Counted from the first letter of the stretch, positions 52,809 through 63,027 are shown. The stretch is DNA of 64,000 nt from Streptomyces sp. NRRL S-340 (GCF_000720185.1 NZ_JOIY01000033.1:62001-126000); one strand, 5' to 3'. Translations and numbers: made by a program. Notes: generated by a model from the sequence alone, not told the origin.

Positions 52809-55064
52809 ATGCGAGACGCCATGCCTGATCCGACGCCGGTCCCGCCGCTCCAGGGATGCGGCACGGCCGCCGGCGCGCCCGCCGAGCCCGACGCGTTCGT
52901 GGGGCGCTCGGCCGAACTCGGCGCGCTCGCGCGGGCGCTGGACGGTGCGCGGCTGGTCACGGTGACGGGGGCGGGCGGGGTCGGCAAGTCGCGGCTGGCG
53001 GCACGGGCGGCGGCCCGTGCGGCGGCGCGGGGGGCGGCGGGGGGCGGCGGGGCGGGGGGGCGGGGGGGCGCGCGGGTGGACCTGGCGCCGCTGCGGGACG
53101 CGGAGTTCGTCGACCACGCCGTGGTGGAGGCCCTCGGGCTCACCGACCACACGCTGCGCACGCCCCGCGAGACGCTGCTCGCACTCCCCCGGGTGCTCGG
53201 CCTCGCCGGGCCGGGCGGGACGTGCGCGGCCGGCGACCGGCTGCTGCTGGTGCTGGACGGCGTCGAGCACCTGGCCGAGGCCTGCGCCGGCCTGGTGGCC
53301 GAACTGCTGCGGGGGGTGCCCCAGGTGCGGGTGCTCGCCGTGGGGCGCCGTCCGCTCTGCGTGGCGGGCGAGCGCCTGTTCCCGCTGGCCCCGCCCGCCG
53401 AGGAGGAGGCGGTCCGGCTGCTCGTGACGCGGGCCGCCCAGCACGGTGTGTCCGTCCGCGGCGGGGATCCCGCGGTACGGGAGCTGTGCCGGCGTCTCGA
53501 GGGGCTGCCGCTGGCGGTCGAGCTGGCCGCCGGGCGGCTGCGGACGCTGTCGCCCGCCCGGCTGCTGGAGCGGCTCGACGACCGGTTCGGGCTGCTGACC
53601 GGCGGGCCGCGCGACGTCCTGCCCCGGCACCGGACGCTGCGCACCGCGATCGGCTGGAGCCACGAGCTGTGCACGCCCGCGGAACGGCTGCTGTGGGCGC
53701 GGCTGTCGGTGTTCACCGGGACGTTCGACCTGGAGGCGGTCGAGTACGTGTGCAGCGGCGGCGGGCTGGCCGCCGGCGACGTCCTGGACGTGCTGGGCGA
53801 GTTGCTCGCCCAGTCCGTGGTGGCGCGCGAGGAGACGGCGGCGGGGGTGCGCTTCCGGATGCTGGAGACGGTCCGTGCCTACGGCGCCGACTGGCTGGCC
53901 GCCACCGGGGACGCCGACCGGCTGCGGCGGCGCCACCGCGACTGGTACGTCGGTCTGGCCACCTGGTGCGAGCTGGAGTGGTTCTCGCCCCGGCAGGCGG
54001 AGGTGGCGGCGCGGATCGAGACCGAGCTGCCGAATCTGCGCAGCGCCCTGGAGTACTGCACGACCGGCCCGGGCGAGGCGCATCTGGGGCAGTACCTCGC
54101 GGGCTGCCTGTGGTTCTGCTGGGCGGGGTGCGGCCGGCTCTCGGAGGGCCGGCACTGGCTGGAGCGCGCCGTCGCGCTGGACGGCGGCCACGAGCAGTCC
54201 CGGCTGAAGGCCCTGTGGGTGCTGGCGTACGTGGCGATCCTGCAGGGTGACACGGTGCCCGCGCTGGCGGCGCTCCAGGAGTGCCGTGAGGCGGCCCGCA
54301 CCTCGGCGAGCACGACGGCGCTGGCGTACGCGGAGCACCGCGCGGGCTGCCTGGCCCTGGTCACGGACGACATGGAGCGCGCGGAGAAGCTGCTGCGCTC
54401 GGCGCTGGAGCGCTACCGGGAGATCGGTGAGCTGAACAGCACGGTGCTGATGGGCCAGGTCGAGCTGGCGATGACCCGGGCCTTCCAGGGCGATCTGCCG
54501 GACGCGGTCCGGCTGTGCGAGGACGTCCGCCGGATCTGCGACGACCACGGGGAGCGCTGGTCGCGGGCCTACGCGCTGTACGTGCTGGCGTACGCGGCCT
54601 GGCACGAGGGGAACGCGGGGTACGCCCGGGACCTGCTCGCCGACTGTCTCACCGACGCGCACGGCTTCCACGACCTGCTCGGCTCGGTGCTGGCGGTGGA
54701 GCTGCTCGCGCTGGTGACGGTGAGCGAGGGCGACGCCGAGGAGGCGGCGGTGCTGCAGGGCGCGGCGGGCGTGATGTGGGCGTCGGTGGGGCTGCGGCTG
54801 TTCGGGTCGGCGTACTACAACGCGCCGCACGAGCTGTGCGCGGCGCGGGCCCGCGAACGGCTGGGCGACGAGCGTTACGAGGAGTGCGTGCGCGAGGGGG
54901 CCGCCCTGGGCCGGGAGGCGGCCGTGGCCCGGGCCCTGGGGCGGGCCGGGAGGCGGGCGCTGCGGGCGCTGCCGGAACAGCGGGGGCAGGCGCGCGGCAG
55001 GACGGCGGGCAAGCGCGAGCCCGCCGCCTCGCCCACCCGGAAGGGCGGGGAGACGGCGGGCTGA
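52809..55064 (+). CDS. AfsR/LuxR-type NB-ARC ATPase regulator lacking a DNA-binding domain
   Basis: A 751-residue STAND-type protein. FVGRSAELGALARAL is the usual entry sequence, Walker A is VTGAGGVGKSRLAA (52-65), and LLLVLDGVEHL is Walker B. LEGLPLAVELAAGRL is the GLPL motif. LRTAIGWSHELCTPAERLLWARLSVF marks the winged-helix part, with TPR-like helices from about 400 to the end. In AfsR-type proteins an N-terminal SARP domain, and in LAL proteins a C-terminal LuxR domain, binds DNA; neither is present. It may sense a ligand and act through a partner, or be a shortened LAL. The stretch after Walker A is a very G-rich Gly/Ala/Arg run. No biosynthetic genes lie nearby. Confidence 0.8.
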   Translation: MRDAMPDPTPVPPLQGCGTAAGAPAEPDAFVGRSAELGALARALDGARLVTVTGAGGVGKSRLAARAAARAAARGAAGGGGAGGRGGARVDLAPLRDAEFVDHAVVEALGLTDHTLRTPRETLLALPRVLGLAGPGGTCAAGDRLLLVLDGVEHLAEACAGLVAELLRGVPQVRVLAVGRRPLCVAGERLFPLAPPAEEEAVRLLVTRAAQHGVSVRGGDPAVRELCRRLEGLPLAVELAAGRLRTLSPARLLERLDDRFGLLTGGPRDVLPRHRTLRTAIGWSHELCTPAERLLWARLSVFTGTFDLEAVEYVCSGGGLAAGDVLDVLGELLAQSVVAREETAAGVRFRMLETVRAYGADWLAATGDADRLRRRHRDWYVGLATWCELEWFSPRQAEVAARIETELPNLRSALEYCTTGPGEAHLGQYLAGCLWFCWAGCGRLSEGRHWLERAVALDGGHEQSRLKALWVLAYVAILQGDTVPALAALQECREAARTSASTTALAYAEHRAGCLALVTDDMERAEKLLRSALERYREIGELNSTVLMGQVELAMTRAFQGDLPDAVRLCEDVRRICDDHGERWSRAYALYVLAYAAWHEGNAGYARDLLADCLTDAHGFHDLLGSVLAVELLALVTVSEGDAEEAAVLQGAAGVMWASVGLRLFGSAYYNAPHELCAARARERLGDERYEECVREGAALGREAAVARALGRAGRRALRALPEQRGQARGRTAGKREPAASPTRKGGETAG
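53029..53069 (+). other. G-run tract, G-quadruplex candidate inside the ATPase gene
   Basis: Six G-runs of 4-7 bases separated by C or CGGC occupy about 40 bases of the coding strand, encoding the [12 protein letters not shown] part after Walker A. Such a tract can form a quadruplex in the mRNA and is prone to polymerase slippage. The frame nevertheless stays open on both sides. Confidence 0.55.
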
Positions 55065-55085
55065 GGTGCTACGGCCTGCTGGTGA

Positions 55086-55700
55086 TCAGCGGGCGTAGTA
55101 CTCGACGACGAGCTGCTCGTCGCAGATCACCGGGATCTCCTTGCGGTTCGGCTCGCGGTCCAGGCGGAACGCCAGGGCCTTGAGGTTCACCTGGAGGTAG
55201 CGCGGGGTCTCGCCCTCGGGGGCGAAGCCGCCCTCACGGGCGATCGTGAAGAGCGTCTTCTCCTTGGAGCGGTCGCGGACCTGCACGACGTCGTCGGGGC
55301 GGACGCGGAAGGACGGCTTGTCGACCTTCTGGCCGTTGACCTGGATGTGGCCGTGGACGACCATCTGGCGGGCCTGGTAGATCGTGCGGGCGATGCCCGA
55401 ACGCAGGACCAGCGCGTCGAGACGGCGCTCCAGCTCGACGATCAGGGCCTCACCGGTCTTGCCCTGGACCTTGGAGGCACGCTCGTAGGCGCGGACGAGC
55501 TGGCGCTCGGACACGTCGTACTGCGCGCGCAGACGCTGCTTCTCCAGCAGACGGACCTTGTAGTCCGAGTTCTGCTTGCGGCCGCGGCCGTGCTCACCCG
55601 GCGGGTAGGGGCGGGCCTCGAAGTACTTGACGGCCTTCGGGGTCAGCGCGATACCGAGGGCACGCGACTTCTTGACCTTGGGGCGGGACTGGTTCGCCAC
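55086..55700 (-). CDS. rpsD: 30S ribosomal protein S4
   Basis: A 204-residue S4, a primary 16S rRNA binder and assembly starter. The N-terminal [16 protein letters not shown] lacks the zinc-binding cysteines seen in some bacteria, so this is the zinc-free form. [17 protein letters not shown] and the S4 RNA-binding domain [20 protein letters not shown] with [12 protein letters not shown] are standard. It is monocistronic here, outside the alpha operon, as in other Streptomyces. GTG start after GAGAGACA. It converges with the AfsR-like gene at only 21 bp and no obvious terminator. The 298-bp region before it shows no clear promoter to me. Confidence 0.97.
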   Translation of the reverse strand: MANQSRPKVKKSRALGIALTPKAVKYFEARPYPPGEHGRGRKQNSDYKVRLLEKQRLRAQYDVSERQLVRAYERASKVQGKTGEALIVELERRLDALVLRSGIARTIYQARQMVVHGHIQVNGQKVDKPSFRVRPDDVVQVRDRSKEKTLFTIAREGGFAPEGETPRYLQVNLKALAFRLDREPNRKEIPVICDEQLVVEYYAR

Positions 55701-55998
55701 TGTCTCTCATTTCGTAGTTCTCGGCTTGTCAGGGTTACGGAGGTCGCATCCGCAGCCGGGAGAACCCGCTGGTCCGCGAGGGACCGGTCGGGCAGCCGCT
55801 TCCCTGGTCTGGGCACATACGTGCAGCACGCGAGTGGCCCACCGACCGTCCCGGATCCCCGGGTGGTGGTGGGCTGCCCGCGACACCGTTCGACGGTGCG
55901 CGACGCTCCTGGAGCCGGTTCACGGGGAACCGGATCTCCGGCTGACTGTCCCGCTCTGACGGCACGGGACTCAGCGCTCCGGGCAGTCTACAGGGTGT

Positions 55999-57399
55999 TC
56001 AGGACCGCTTCCGACCGAGGTGTTTGCGGGTCCATTCCACCGCGTCCGCGTACCGGGCCTCGGCGCCGTGCCGGCTCGGGCTGTAGTACTCGCGGTCCTT
56101 GAGGGCGTCCGGCGCGTACTGCTGGGCGGCGATGCCCTCGGGCAGGTCGTGCGGGTAGACGTAGCCCTGGGCGTGGCCGAGCTTGGCGGCGCCCTTGTAG
56201 TGGCCGTCCCGCAGGTGGGGCGGCACGGACCCGGCCAGTCCCTTGCGCACGTCCTCCAGTGCGGCGCCGATCGCGGTCGTCGCGGAGTTGGACTTGGGGG
56301 CGAGGGCGAGCGCGATGGTGGCGTGGCTGAGGGTGAGGGCGGCCTCGGGGAAGCCGATCATGGCGACGGCCTGGGCGGCGGCGACGGCGATGGGCAGCGC
56401 GGTCGGATCGGCGAGGCCGATGTCCTCGCTGGCGGAGATCATCAGGCGGCGGGCGATGAACCGGGGGTCCTCGCCGGCCTCGATCATCCGGGCGAGGTAA
56501 TGCAGCGCGGCGTCGACGTCGGAGCCGCGGATGGACTTGATCAGGGCGCTGGCCACGTCGTAGTGCTGGTCGCCGTCGCGGTCGTACGTGACCGCGGCCC
56601 GGTCGACGGTCTCCTCCAGCGTGGTCAGGGCGATCTCCGCCTCGCCCTTGTCCAGGGCGGCTCCGGCGGCGGCCTCCAGGGCGGTCAGCGCGCGGCGCGC
56701 GTCGCCGCCCGCGATGCGCAGCAGGTGTTCCTCTGTGTCCGCGGGCAGGGCGACGGCGGACTTCAGGCCGCGCTCGTCGGTGAGGGCGCGGCGCAGCAGG
56801 CCGCGCACGTCCTCGTCGGTGAGGGGTTCGAGGGTGAGCAGCAGGGAGCGGGAGAGCAGCGGGGAGATCACCGAGAAGTACGGGTTCTCGGTGGTGGCGG
56901 CGATCAGTGTCACCCAGCGGTTCTCGACCGCCGGGAGCAGGGAGTCCTGCTGGGCCTTGCTGAAGCGGTGGATCTCGTCGAGGAAGAGGACGGTCTCCTG
57001 GCCGTACCCGCCGGAGGCGCGGCGGGCGCCGTCGATGACCGCGCGGACCTCCTTGACGCCCGCCGTGATCGCCGACAGCTCCACGAAGCGCTTGTCGGTG
57101 ACCTTGGAGACGACGTAGGCGAGGGTGGTCTTGCCGGTGCCGGGCGGGCCCCACAGGATCACCGACGAGGGTCCCGCCGGTCCGCCCCGTCTGCCGGCAC
57201 CGGCCGTGGCCGCGGCCCCGCCCTTGTGGTCCGCGCCCTCTCCCACGAGCCGGCGCAGCGGCGAGCCGGGCTTGAGCAGGTGCTGCTGGCCCACCACCTC
57301 GTCGAGGGTGCGCGGGCGCATCCGGACCGCGAGGGGGCTGGCGGCCGGGTCCTTCTCCTGGCGTTCTTCTGCTGCGGCGGTGAACAGGTCGGGCTCCAC
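55999..57399 (-). CDS. rarA: Replication-associated recombination protein A
   Basis: A 466-residue MgsA/RarA clamp-loader-like AAA+ ATPase. Walker A is [15 protein letters not shown], Walker [16 protein letters not shown], sensor 1 [11 protein letters not shown]. The C-terminal tetramerisation region has [16 protein letters not shown] and [19 protein letters not shown]. It acts at stalled replication forks. A Gly/Ala-rich insertion ([19 protein letters not shown]) precedes Walker A and is longer than usual. GTG start; AGGG 6 bases upstream. It is 60 bp from the VKOR gene on the same strand. Confidence 0.95.
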   Translation of the reverse strand: MEPDLFTAAAEERQEKDPAASPLAVRMRPRTLDEVVGQQHLLKPGSPLRRLVGEGADHKGGAAATAGAGRRGGPAGPSSVILWGPPGTGKTTLAYVVSKVTDKRFVELSAITAGVKEVRAVIDGARRASGGYGQETVLFLDEIHRFSKAQQDSLLPAVENRWVTLIAATTENPYFSVISPLLSRSLLLTLEPLTDEDVRGLLRRALTDERGLKSAVALPADTEEHLLRIAGGDARRALTALEAAAGAALDKGEAEIALTTLEETVDRAAVTYDRDGDQHYDVASALIKSIRGSDVDAALHYLARMIEAGEDPRFIARRLMISASEDIGLADPTALPIAVAAAQAVAMIGFPEAALTLSHATIALALAPKSNSATTAIGAALEDVRKGLAGSVPPHLRDGHYKGAAKLGHAQGYVYPHDLPEGIAAQQYAPDALKDREYYSPSRHGAEARYADAVEWTRKHLGRKRS

Positions 57400-57459
57400 G
57401 CTGAAACCCTATGGCACACCACTGACAACGCGGCCGGGCCCCGGGACCCGGGGGGCGGC

Positions 57460-58116
57460 TCAGGCCCAGAGGCTGCTGCCCCAGCGGGTCAGGATCAGCA
57501 TGGCGATGACGCCGCTGTGCGTGACCGGGATGACCCAGGTGAACTCGGCGAGGAAGTTCTTCACCGGACGCGGGGCGGGCAGGAAGCCGTTGCGGATGTT
57601 GAAGGACGTCGTGTACCAGAAGGCGGTGAGCGTGGCCACCCAGGCCAGCGAGCACCACAGGCACAGCGCGTTGATCCGGTACAGGGACTCGAACTGCAGC
57701 CAGGTGACGAAGCAGACACCGAAGAGCGTGCCGAAGTTGAAGGTCAGCCAGTACCAGCGGGGGAAGCGGGCGCGGGCGAGCAGGCTCATGCCGACGCAGA
57801 TGACGATGCCGTAGCAGACCAGGCCGAGCATGGGGTTGGGGAACCCGAAGACGGCGGCCTGCTTGCTCTCCATGACGCTGCCGCAGGACACGATCGGGTT
57901 GAGGCTGCAGCTCGGCGTGAAGGTCTTGCCGGACAGCTTGCCTTCGAGGATCTTCTGCTTGTCGATCGTGATGACCCAGGCGGCGAGCAGCCCGGCCGCG
58001 CCGGTGATCACCAGCAGCAGCGCGAAGGCACGGCTGCCGCCCACCGTCCGCGGTCCGGTGGCCGCGGGTTCCGGTCCGGGCTCCGTGGAGACGTCCTTGA
58101 CTGTCGTCTTGCTCAT
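57460..58116 (-). CDS. Vitamin K epoxide reductase family protein
   Basis: A 218-residue membrane protein with about four to five segments. Bacterial VKOR re-oxidises DsbA-type partners using quinone. The redox Cys pair is CLWC in [12 protein letters not shown], and the loop pair is in [14 protein letters not shown]; the conserved Ser/Asn next to the quinone site appears in the same loop. It lacks the fused thioredoxin domain that many actinobacterial VKORs have, so a separate DsbA-like partner is expected; none is in the window. Start: ATG 58116 (MSKTTVKDV); GTG one codon earlier is possible. Confidence 0.92.
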   Translation of the reverse strand: MSKTTVKDVSTEPGPEPAATGPRTVGGSRAFALLLVITGAAGLLAAWVITIDKQKILEGKLSGKTFTPSCSLNPIVSCGSVMESKQAAVFGFPNPMLGLVCYGIVICVGMSLLARARFPRWYWLTFNFGTLFGVCFVTWLQFESLYRINALCLWCSLAWVATLTAFWYTTSFNIRNGFLPAPRPVKNFLAEFTWVIPVTHSGVIAMLILTRWGSSLWA

Positions 58117-58252
58117 CACGCCGATTCCGTCACTTGAGAGTTGGACCTTCTTCGGGCAGGGCCATTGTGCCGCACGCGCGCGTGTGCGCACCGTTCGATC
58201 AGCATAAGGAAGGGCGCGCGCAGGTCCCGGGAGGACGGTTCCGGGCGACGCT

Positions 58253-58560
58253 GTGCGCACCACGTCGAACGGACTCGCGGGGCCCGTACGGGGGCTCCGC
58301 GAGCGCTACGGGGACGTGGCCGCCGTCGACGGCATCGACCTGGGCGTCGAGAAGGGCGAGGTCTTCGGCCTGCACGGGCCCGGCGGGGCGGGCAGGAGCA
58401 CCACCCCGGGGATCCTCCTGGGCGACCGCGCGCGGGATGCGGGAGAGGTCCCGGTGCCGGGAACGGGCCCGGCGAGCGGCACCCGCGCGTGGCGCTCAGG
58501 CGTCGGCATCGTCCGGCAGGACGAATCCGCGCCCGCCGGGTTGACGAGTGGCTCCGCCAG
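58253..58560 (+). pseudogene. Decayed ABC-transporter ATPase fragment
   Basis: The frame from 58253 encodes the N-terminal third of an ABC-2-type ATPase: VRGLRERYGDVAAVDGIDLGVEKGE is the usual beginning, followed by VFGLHGPGGAGRSTTPGILL and VGIVRQDESAPAGLT (Q-loop). The Walker A Lys is Arg (GPGGAGRST). After about residue 97 the resemblance stops; a short ABC-like continuation may exist in another frame (RVDEWLRQGLGG). No signature motif, Walker B or permease gene follows. I read it as a relic of a drug-exporter gene, squeezed between VKOR and the hisS terminator. Confidence 0.7.
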
Positions 58561-58619
58561 GGCTTGGGCGGGGTCTTCCTGCCGGACTCGGCCCGGGCGC
58601 CGGAACCGGGGCGGTCCGT

Positions 58620-58655
58620 GGCGGGTGTGCGCCGGGCGCCCGGCGCACACCCGCC
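58620..58655 (-). terminator. hisS terminator, 36-bp perfect palindrome
   Basis: 58620-58655 is a perfect palindrome centred at 58637/58638, beginning 6 bp past the hisS stop on the minus strand. It would fold into a GC-only hairpin with a minimal loop. Confidence 0.8.
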
Positions 58656-58661
58656 CCGTGC

Positions 58662-59939
58662 TCAGCCGAGCCGGGCCTCCAGCTCGGCCACGATCTCGTT
58701 GACGCCGATCGCCGTCTGCTCGCCGGACTGCATGTCCTTGAGCTGGACGACGCCCTCGGCGAGGTCGCGCTCGCCGGCCACGAGCGTGTAGCGGGCGCCG
58801 CTGCGGTTGGCGTTCTTCATCGCGCCCTTGAGGCCCTTGTGGCCGTAGGAGAAGTCGGCCGCGATACCCACCTTGCGCAGTTCGGTGACCTTCGCGAACA
58901 GCACCCGGCGCGCCTCCTCGCCCAGCGGCACCGCGAACACGCTGGTGGCGGCGGGGAGATCGAGTTCGATGCCCTCCGCCTGGAGGGCCAGGACCGTGCG
59001 GTCCACACCGAGCGCCCAGCCGACCGAGGGCAGCGCGGGGCCGCCGATCATCTCGGACAGGCCGTCGTAGCGGCCGCCGCCGCCGACCGCGGACTGCGAA
59101 CCGAGGCCGTCGTGGACGAACTCGAAGGTGGTGCGCGTGTAGTAGTCCAGGCCTCGCACCAGCTTGGGATCGTCCTCGAAGGAGACGCCCGCCGCACGGA
59201 TCAGGTCGCGGACCTCCTCGTGGTACGCCTTGCAGGCGTCGCACAGGTAGTCGCGCAGCAGGGGGGCGCCGGTCAGCTGCTCCTGCACCGACTCGCGCTT
59301 GTCGTCCAGGACCCGCAGCGGGTTGATCTCGATCCGGCGGCGGGTGTCCTCGTCCAGGTCCAGGCCGCGCAGGAAGTCCTGCAGCGCGGCCCGGTAGACG
59401 GGACGGCACTCCTTGTCGCCCAGGCTGTTGAGCAGGATGCGGAAGTCGCTCAGTCCCAGCGAGCGGTACGCCTGGTCCGCGAGGATGATCAACTCGGCGT
59501 CGAGCGCGGGGTCCTCGGCGCCGATGGCCTCCGCGCCGACCTGGGAGAAGTGCCGGTAGCGGCCCTTCTGCGGGCGCTCGTAGCGGTAGTACGAGCCGGA
59601 GTACCAGAGCTTGACGGGGAGGTTGCCCGCCTTGTGGAGGCTGGCCTCCAGGGCGGCGCGCAGCACGGAGGCGGTGCCCTCGGGGCGCAGCGCGAGCCGG
59701 TCGCCACCCTTGGTCTCGAAGGCGTACATCTCCTTGGTCACGATGTCCGTGGACTCGCCGACACCGCGGGCGAACAGCTCGACGTTCTCGAAGCCGGGGG
59801 TCTCCACGTAGCCGTAGCCGGAGTTGCGCAGCGGGGCGGCGATGGCCTCGCGGACCGCCAGGTACGTCGCGGAGTCGGGCGGGATCAGGTCGTACGTGCC
59901 CTTGGGGGCCTTGAAGGTGCTCACGAAGTCTCTCGTCAC
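58662..59939 (-). CDS. hisS: Histidyl-tRNA synthetase
   Basis: A 425-residue class II synthetase. [15 protein letters not shown] opens it. Motif 2 is [21 protein letters not shown], the histidine-specific block [15 protein letters not shown], and motif 3 [14 protein letters not shown]. The C-terminal anticodon-binding domain starts near 335. The GTG at 59939 overlaps the upstream hydrolase stop (GTGA); a GTG five codons later (59924, MSTFKAPKG) is the beginning seen in many homologues and has GAGAG before it, so either is possible. It forms a pair with the metallo-hydrolase. Confidence 0.96.
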   Translation of the reverse strand: MTRDFVSTFKAPKGTYDLIPPDSATYLAVREAIAAPLRNSGYGYVETPGFENVELFARGVGESTDIVTKEMYAFETKGGDRLALRPEGTASVLRAALEASLHKAGNLPVKLWYSGSYYRYERPQKGRYRHFSQVGAEAIGAEDPALDAELIILADQAYRSLGLSDFRILLNSLGDKECRPVYRAALQDFLRGLDLDEDTRRRIEINPLRVLDDKRESVQEQLTGAPLLRDYLCDACKAYHEEVRDLIRAAGVSFEDDPKLVRGLDYYTRTTFEFVHDGLGSQSAVGGGGRYDGLSEMIGGPALPSVGWALGVDRTVLALQAEGIELDLPAATSVFAVPLGEEARRVLFAKVTELRKVGIAADFSYGHKGLKGAMKNANRSGARYTLVAGERDLAEGVVQLKDMQSGEQTAIGVNEIVAELEARLG

Positions 59940-60652
59940 ATTCCTCGTCGGGGAGCCTCACCGGCGCCGTGTTCACGGCGGTCCGCGGCCAGCTGCCGCA
60001 GGTACGGGTTGGTGGCGCGCTCCTGGCCGATGGTCGTCTGGGGGCCGTGCCCGGACAGCACCACGGTCGAGTCGTCGAGCGGCAGGCACACGCGGGCCAG
60101 CGATCCGAGCATCTCGTCCATGTCACCGCCGGGCAGGTCGGTGCGTCCGATGGAGCCGGCGAAGAGCAGATCCCCGGAGAAGAGGACCGACGGGACGTCC
60201 GCGGCCTCGGGCATCTGGAAGGTCACCGACCCCTTGGTATGGCCGGGCGCGTGCGCGACGGAGAACTCCAGACCGGCCAGCCCCAGCTTCGCGCCGTCGG
60301 TCAGTTCCTCGACGTCGTCGGGCTCGCCGACGGTCAGCTCGCCCATCAGCGGCGCCCCGACGGAACGGCCGAGGGCCTTCTCGGGGTCGCTCATCATGTA
60401 CCGGTCGGCCGGGTGGATCCAGGCCGGGACGCCGTGCGCGCCGCAGACCGGGACGACCGACGCCACGTGGTCGATGTGGCCGTGGGTGAGGACGACGGCG
60501 ACGGGCTTGAGGCGGTGCTTCCTGAGCGCTTCCTCGACGCCCTGGGCGGCCTGGTGGCCGGGGTCGATGATCACGCACTCCTCACCGGCGGCGGGGGCGA
60601 CGAGGTAGCAGTTCGTCCCCCAGGCCCCGGCGGGGAACCCGGCAATGAGCAC
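59936..60652 (-). CDS. MBL-fold hydrolase, glyoxalase II-like
   Basis: A 238-residue metallo-beta-lactamase-fold protein. The binuclear metal motif is [12 protein letters not shown], with further ligands in [11 protein letters not shown] and [14 protein letters not shown] and a C-terminal His in LSGHGPQT. Length and order match hydroxyacylglutathione-hydrolase-like proteins; in Streptomyces, mycothiol rather than glutathione would be the thiol carrier. It overlaps hisS by 4 bases, a conserved actinobacterial pairing with no clear functional reason. ATG 60652 is followed by a typical LIAGFPAG start. Divergent from the cyclophilin gene. Confidence 0.9.
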   Translation of the reverse strand: MLIAGFPAGAWGTNCYLVAPAAGEECVIIDPGHQAAQGVEEALRKHRLKPVAVVLTHGHIDHVASVVPVCGAHGVPAWIHPADRYMMSDPEKALGRSVGAPLMGELTVGEPDDVEELTDGAKLGLAGLEFSVAHAPGHTKGSVTFQMPEAADVPSVLFSGDLLFAGSIGRTDLPGGDMDEMLGSLARVCLPLDDSTVVLSGHGPQTTIGQERATNPYLRQLAADRREHGAGEAPRRGM

Positions 60653-60831
60653 GTTCGTCCTTCGTTTGTGTCGGTACGGGCGGGCATCGGGTGACTGCGC
60701 CTGTGGTCAGAGACTACCGGCGCTGCCGGATCCTCAGCGAACCCATATACGGTACGGGGCACACACGGGCGCCCGGTCCACCGGTCGCGCCGGTGCCGGT
60801 CGACACACGAGACGCATGAGGAGAGAACCCG

Positions 60832-61659
60832 GTGGTCAGCCAGGAGCAGCGGCGGCGTCAGCTCGCCCGGGAGAAGTTCTTGCGGCAGCAGCAGCGGCGC
60901 ACCGCCGCGCGGCACAAGGCGCGCACGCGCAACGCGGTGATCGCGTCGGTGCTCGGCGTGGTCGTCATCGGTGGTGTGACGCTGTACACGACCGGGGCCC
61001 TCAAGAGCGACAAGAAGGACGACAAGGCCAAGGCGAGCGCGGACGTCTCCCCCAGCGCGTCGGCCCCCTCGAAGATGCCCGACCCCTGCGCGAAGCCGGC
61101 CGCGGGTTCGGTGAAGAAGCTGAGCTGGAAGAAGGAGCCGGCGATGTCGATCGACACGTCGGCGAAGTACACGATGAAGCTCGCGACCACGTGCGGCGAC
61201 ATCGACGTGTCGCTGAAGGCGTCCGCCGCCCCGCACACGGTGAACTCGTTCGACTACCTGGCCGGGAAGGGCTTCTTCGACCACACCAAGTGCCACCGGC
61301 TGACCACGAACGGCATCTACGTGCTGCAGTGCGGCGACCCGACCGGCACGGGCACCGGCGGCCCCGGCTACACGATCCCGGACGAGAACCTCAAGGACAC
61401 GAGCCTCAAGGGCAACGTCTACCCGGCGGGCACGGTCGCGATGGCGAACACCGGGCAGAAGCACACCGGGGGCAGCCAGTTCTTCCTGGTCTACCAGAAC
61501 AGCCAGCTGCCGCCCAACTACACACCGTTCGGTACGATTTCCGCATCCGGGATGACGGTGCTGAAGAAGATCGCCGCCGCCGGTGAGAACACGGGCGCCG
61601 GCGACGGGGCGCCCAACGCGACGGTCGTGATCAACCAGGCGACGGTCACGAAATCCTGA
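60832..61659 (+). CDS. Membrane-anchored cyclophilin-type peptidyl-prolyl isomerase
   Basis: A 275-residue protein. A basic, Gln-rich N-terminus (QEQRRRQLAREKFLRQQQ) precedes one membrane segment (about 35-53, NAVIASVLGVVVIGGVTLY), a charged Ser/Lys linker, and a cyclophilin domain from about 105. FFDHTKCHRLTTNGIYVLQCGDPTGTG and TVAMANTGQKHTGGSQFFLV cover the catalytic Arg and the substrate pocket. It should speed proline isomerisation in exported proteins. Cyclophilins of this form recur next to relA in Streptomyces. GTG start after GAGGAGAG. Confidence 0.92.
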   Translation: MVSQEQRRRQLAREKFLRQQQRRTAARHKARTRNAVIASVLGVVVIGGVTLYTTGALKSDKKDDKAKASADVSPSASAPSKMPDPCAKPAAGSVKKLSWKKEPAMSIDTSAKYTMKLATTCGDIDVSLKASAAPHTVNSFDYLAGKGFFDHTKCHRLTTNGIYVLQCGDPTGTGTGGPGYTIPDENLKDTSLKGNVYPAGTVAMANTGQKHTGGSQFFLVYQNSQLPPNYTPFGTISASGMTVLKKIAAAGENTGAGDGAPNATVVINQATVTKS

Positions 61660-61797
61660 CCGTCAACTGCGTAATTTCGGTCGCGCTGGATGCGGACAGG
61701 CCACCTGCCGGTCGCCTATGTTGGCCGTGACGAAACTGTGGACGATGCCCGGGGGAGCCTCGAAAGCCCCTCGCAGGCATCATGTGGAGGAGGCGCT

Positions 61798-63027
61798 GTG
61801 AGCAGCGACCCGTGGGGCCGCGTCGATGAGACGGGGACCGTGTACGTGCGTACGGCCGACGGCGAGCAGGTCGTCGGCTCCTGGCAGGCCGGCTCCCCCG
61901 AGGAGGCACTGGCCTACTTCGAGCGCAAGTACGAGGGACTGGTGGTCGAGATCGGCCTCCTCGAGAAGCGTGTGCGGACCACCGATCTGTCGGCGAAGGA
62001 CGCGCAGGCCGCCATCGACCACCTCCGGGAGCAGGTGGACGCGCACCACGCGGTCGGTGACCTGGCCGCGCTGCGCACCCGCCTGGATCATCTGGTCGAG
62101 ACCGTCGAGTCGCGGCGCGAGGAGCGCAAGGCGCAGCGCGCCCGGCAGGCGGACGAGGCCCGGCACGCCAAGGAGGCCCTGGTCACCGAGGCGGAGGAGC
62201 TGGCCGGGTCCGACCAGTGGCGGGTGGCCGGTGAGCGGCTGCGGGCGCTGGTGGACACCTGGAAGGGGCTGCCGCGCCTGGACCGCAAGTCCGACGACGA
62301 GCTGTGGCACCGCTTCTCGCACGCCCGGTCGGCGTTCTCCAAGCGGCGCAAGGCGCACTTCGCGCAGTTGGACGCGCAGCGCGAGGAGGCCCGCAAGACC
62401 AAGGAGCGGCTGGTCGCCGAGGCCGAGGCGCTGTCGGACTCGACGGACTGGGGTGCGACGGCGGCGCGTTACCGCGAGCTGATGGCCGAGTGGAAGGCCG
62501 CCGGCCGCGCGCAGCGCGAGCACGAGGACGACCTGTGGAACCGTTTCCGCGGTGCCCAGGACGTGTTCTTCGCCGCCCGCGGCTCGGTGTTCGCCGAGCG
62601 GGACGCCGAACAGGCGGAGAACCTGAAGCTGAAGGAGGAACTGGCCGAGGAGGCCGAGAAGCTCCTGCCGGTCGCGGACCTGAAGGCCGCCCGGGCCGCC
62701 TTCCGCTCGATCAACGAGCGCTGGGAGGCCATCGGCCATGTGCCGCGGGACGCCCGCCCCCGGGTCGAGGGCCGGATGCACACGGTGGAGCGGGCCCTGC
62801 AGGAGGCCGAGGAGAGCGAGTGGCGCCGGACGAACCCGGAGGCACGCGCGCGTGCCGAGGGTCTGACCGGTCAGCTCCAGGCCGCCGTGGACAAGCTGCG
62901 GGGCCAGATCGAGCAGGCGCGTGCCCAGGGCAACACCGCCAGGGCCGACAAGCTCGCCCGGGAGCTGGAGGGCCGCCAGGCGCTTCTGGACCAGGCTCTG
63001 AAGGGCCTCCAGGAGTTCGGCGGCTGA
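61798..63027 (+). CDS. DUF349-family coiled-coil protein
   Basis: A 409-residue, highly charged helical protein made of DUF349 repeats. Blocks such as WKGLPRLDRKSDDELWHRF, WKAAGRAQREHEDDLWNRF and WEAIGHVPRDARPRVEGRM are successive copies of the same 70-residue unit (about 145-350). Long coiled coils lie at both ends (EARHAKEALVTEAEELA, KLRGQIEQARAQG). There is no signal peptide. GTG 61798 after GGAGG. It is the usual neighbour of relA in Streptomyces; no mechanism is established that I know of. Two hairpins separate it from converging relA. Confidence 0.88.
   Translation: MSSDPWGRVDETGTVYVRTADGEQVVGSWQAGSPEEALAYFERKYEGLVVEIGLLEKRVRTTDLSAKDAQAAIDHLREQVDAHHAVGDLAALRTRLDHLVETVESRREERKAQRARQADEARHAKEALVTEAEELAGSDQWRVAGERLRALVDTWKGLPRLDRKSDDELWHRFSHARSAFSKRRKAHFAQLDAQREEARKTKERLVAEAEALSDSTDWGATAARYRELMAEWKAAGRAQREHEDDLWNRFRGAQDVFFAARGSVFAERDAEQAENLKLKEELAEEAEKLLPVADLKAARAAFRSINERWEAIGHVPRDARPRVEGRMHTVERALQEAEESEWRRTNPEARARAEGLTGQLQAAVDKLRGQIEQARAQGNTARADKLARELEGRQALLDQALKGLQEFGG

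Noticed and set aside
52809..55064. Antibiotic gene cluster near the AfsR-like gene
   Set aside because: All surrounding genes are housekeeping (alaS, rpsD, rarA, hisS); no biosynthetic enzyme is nearby.
55735..55965. A 76-residue minus-strand reading upstream of rpsD
   Set aside because: No ribosome site, no family resemblance and biased composition; treated as spacer.
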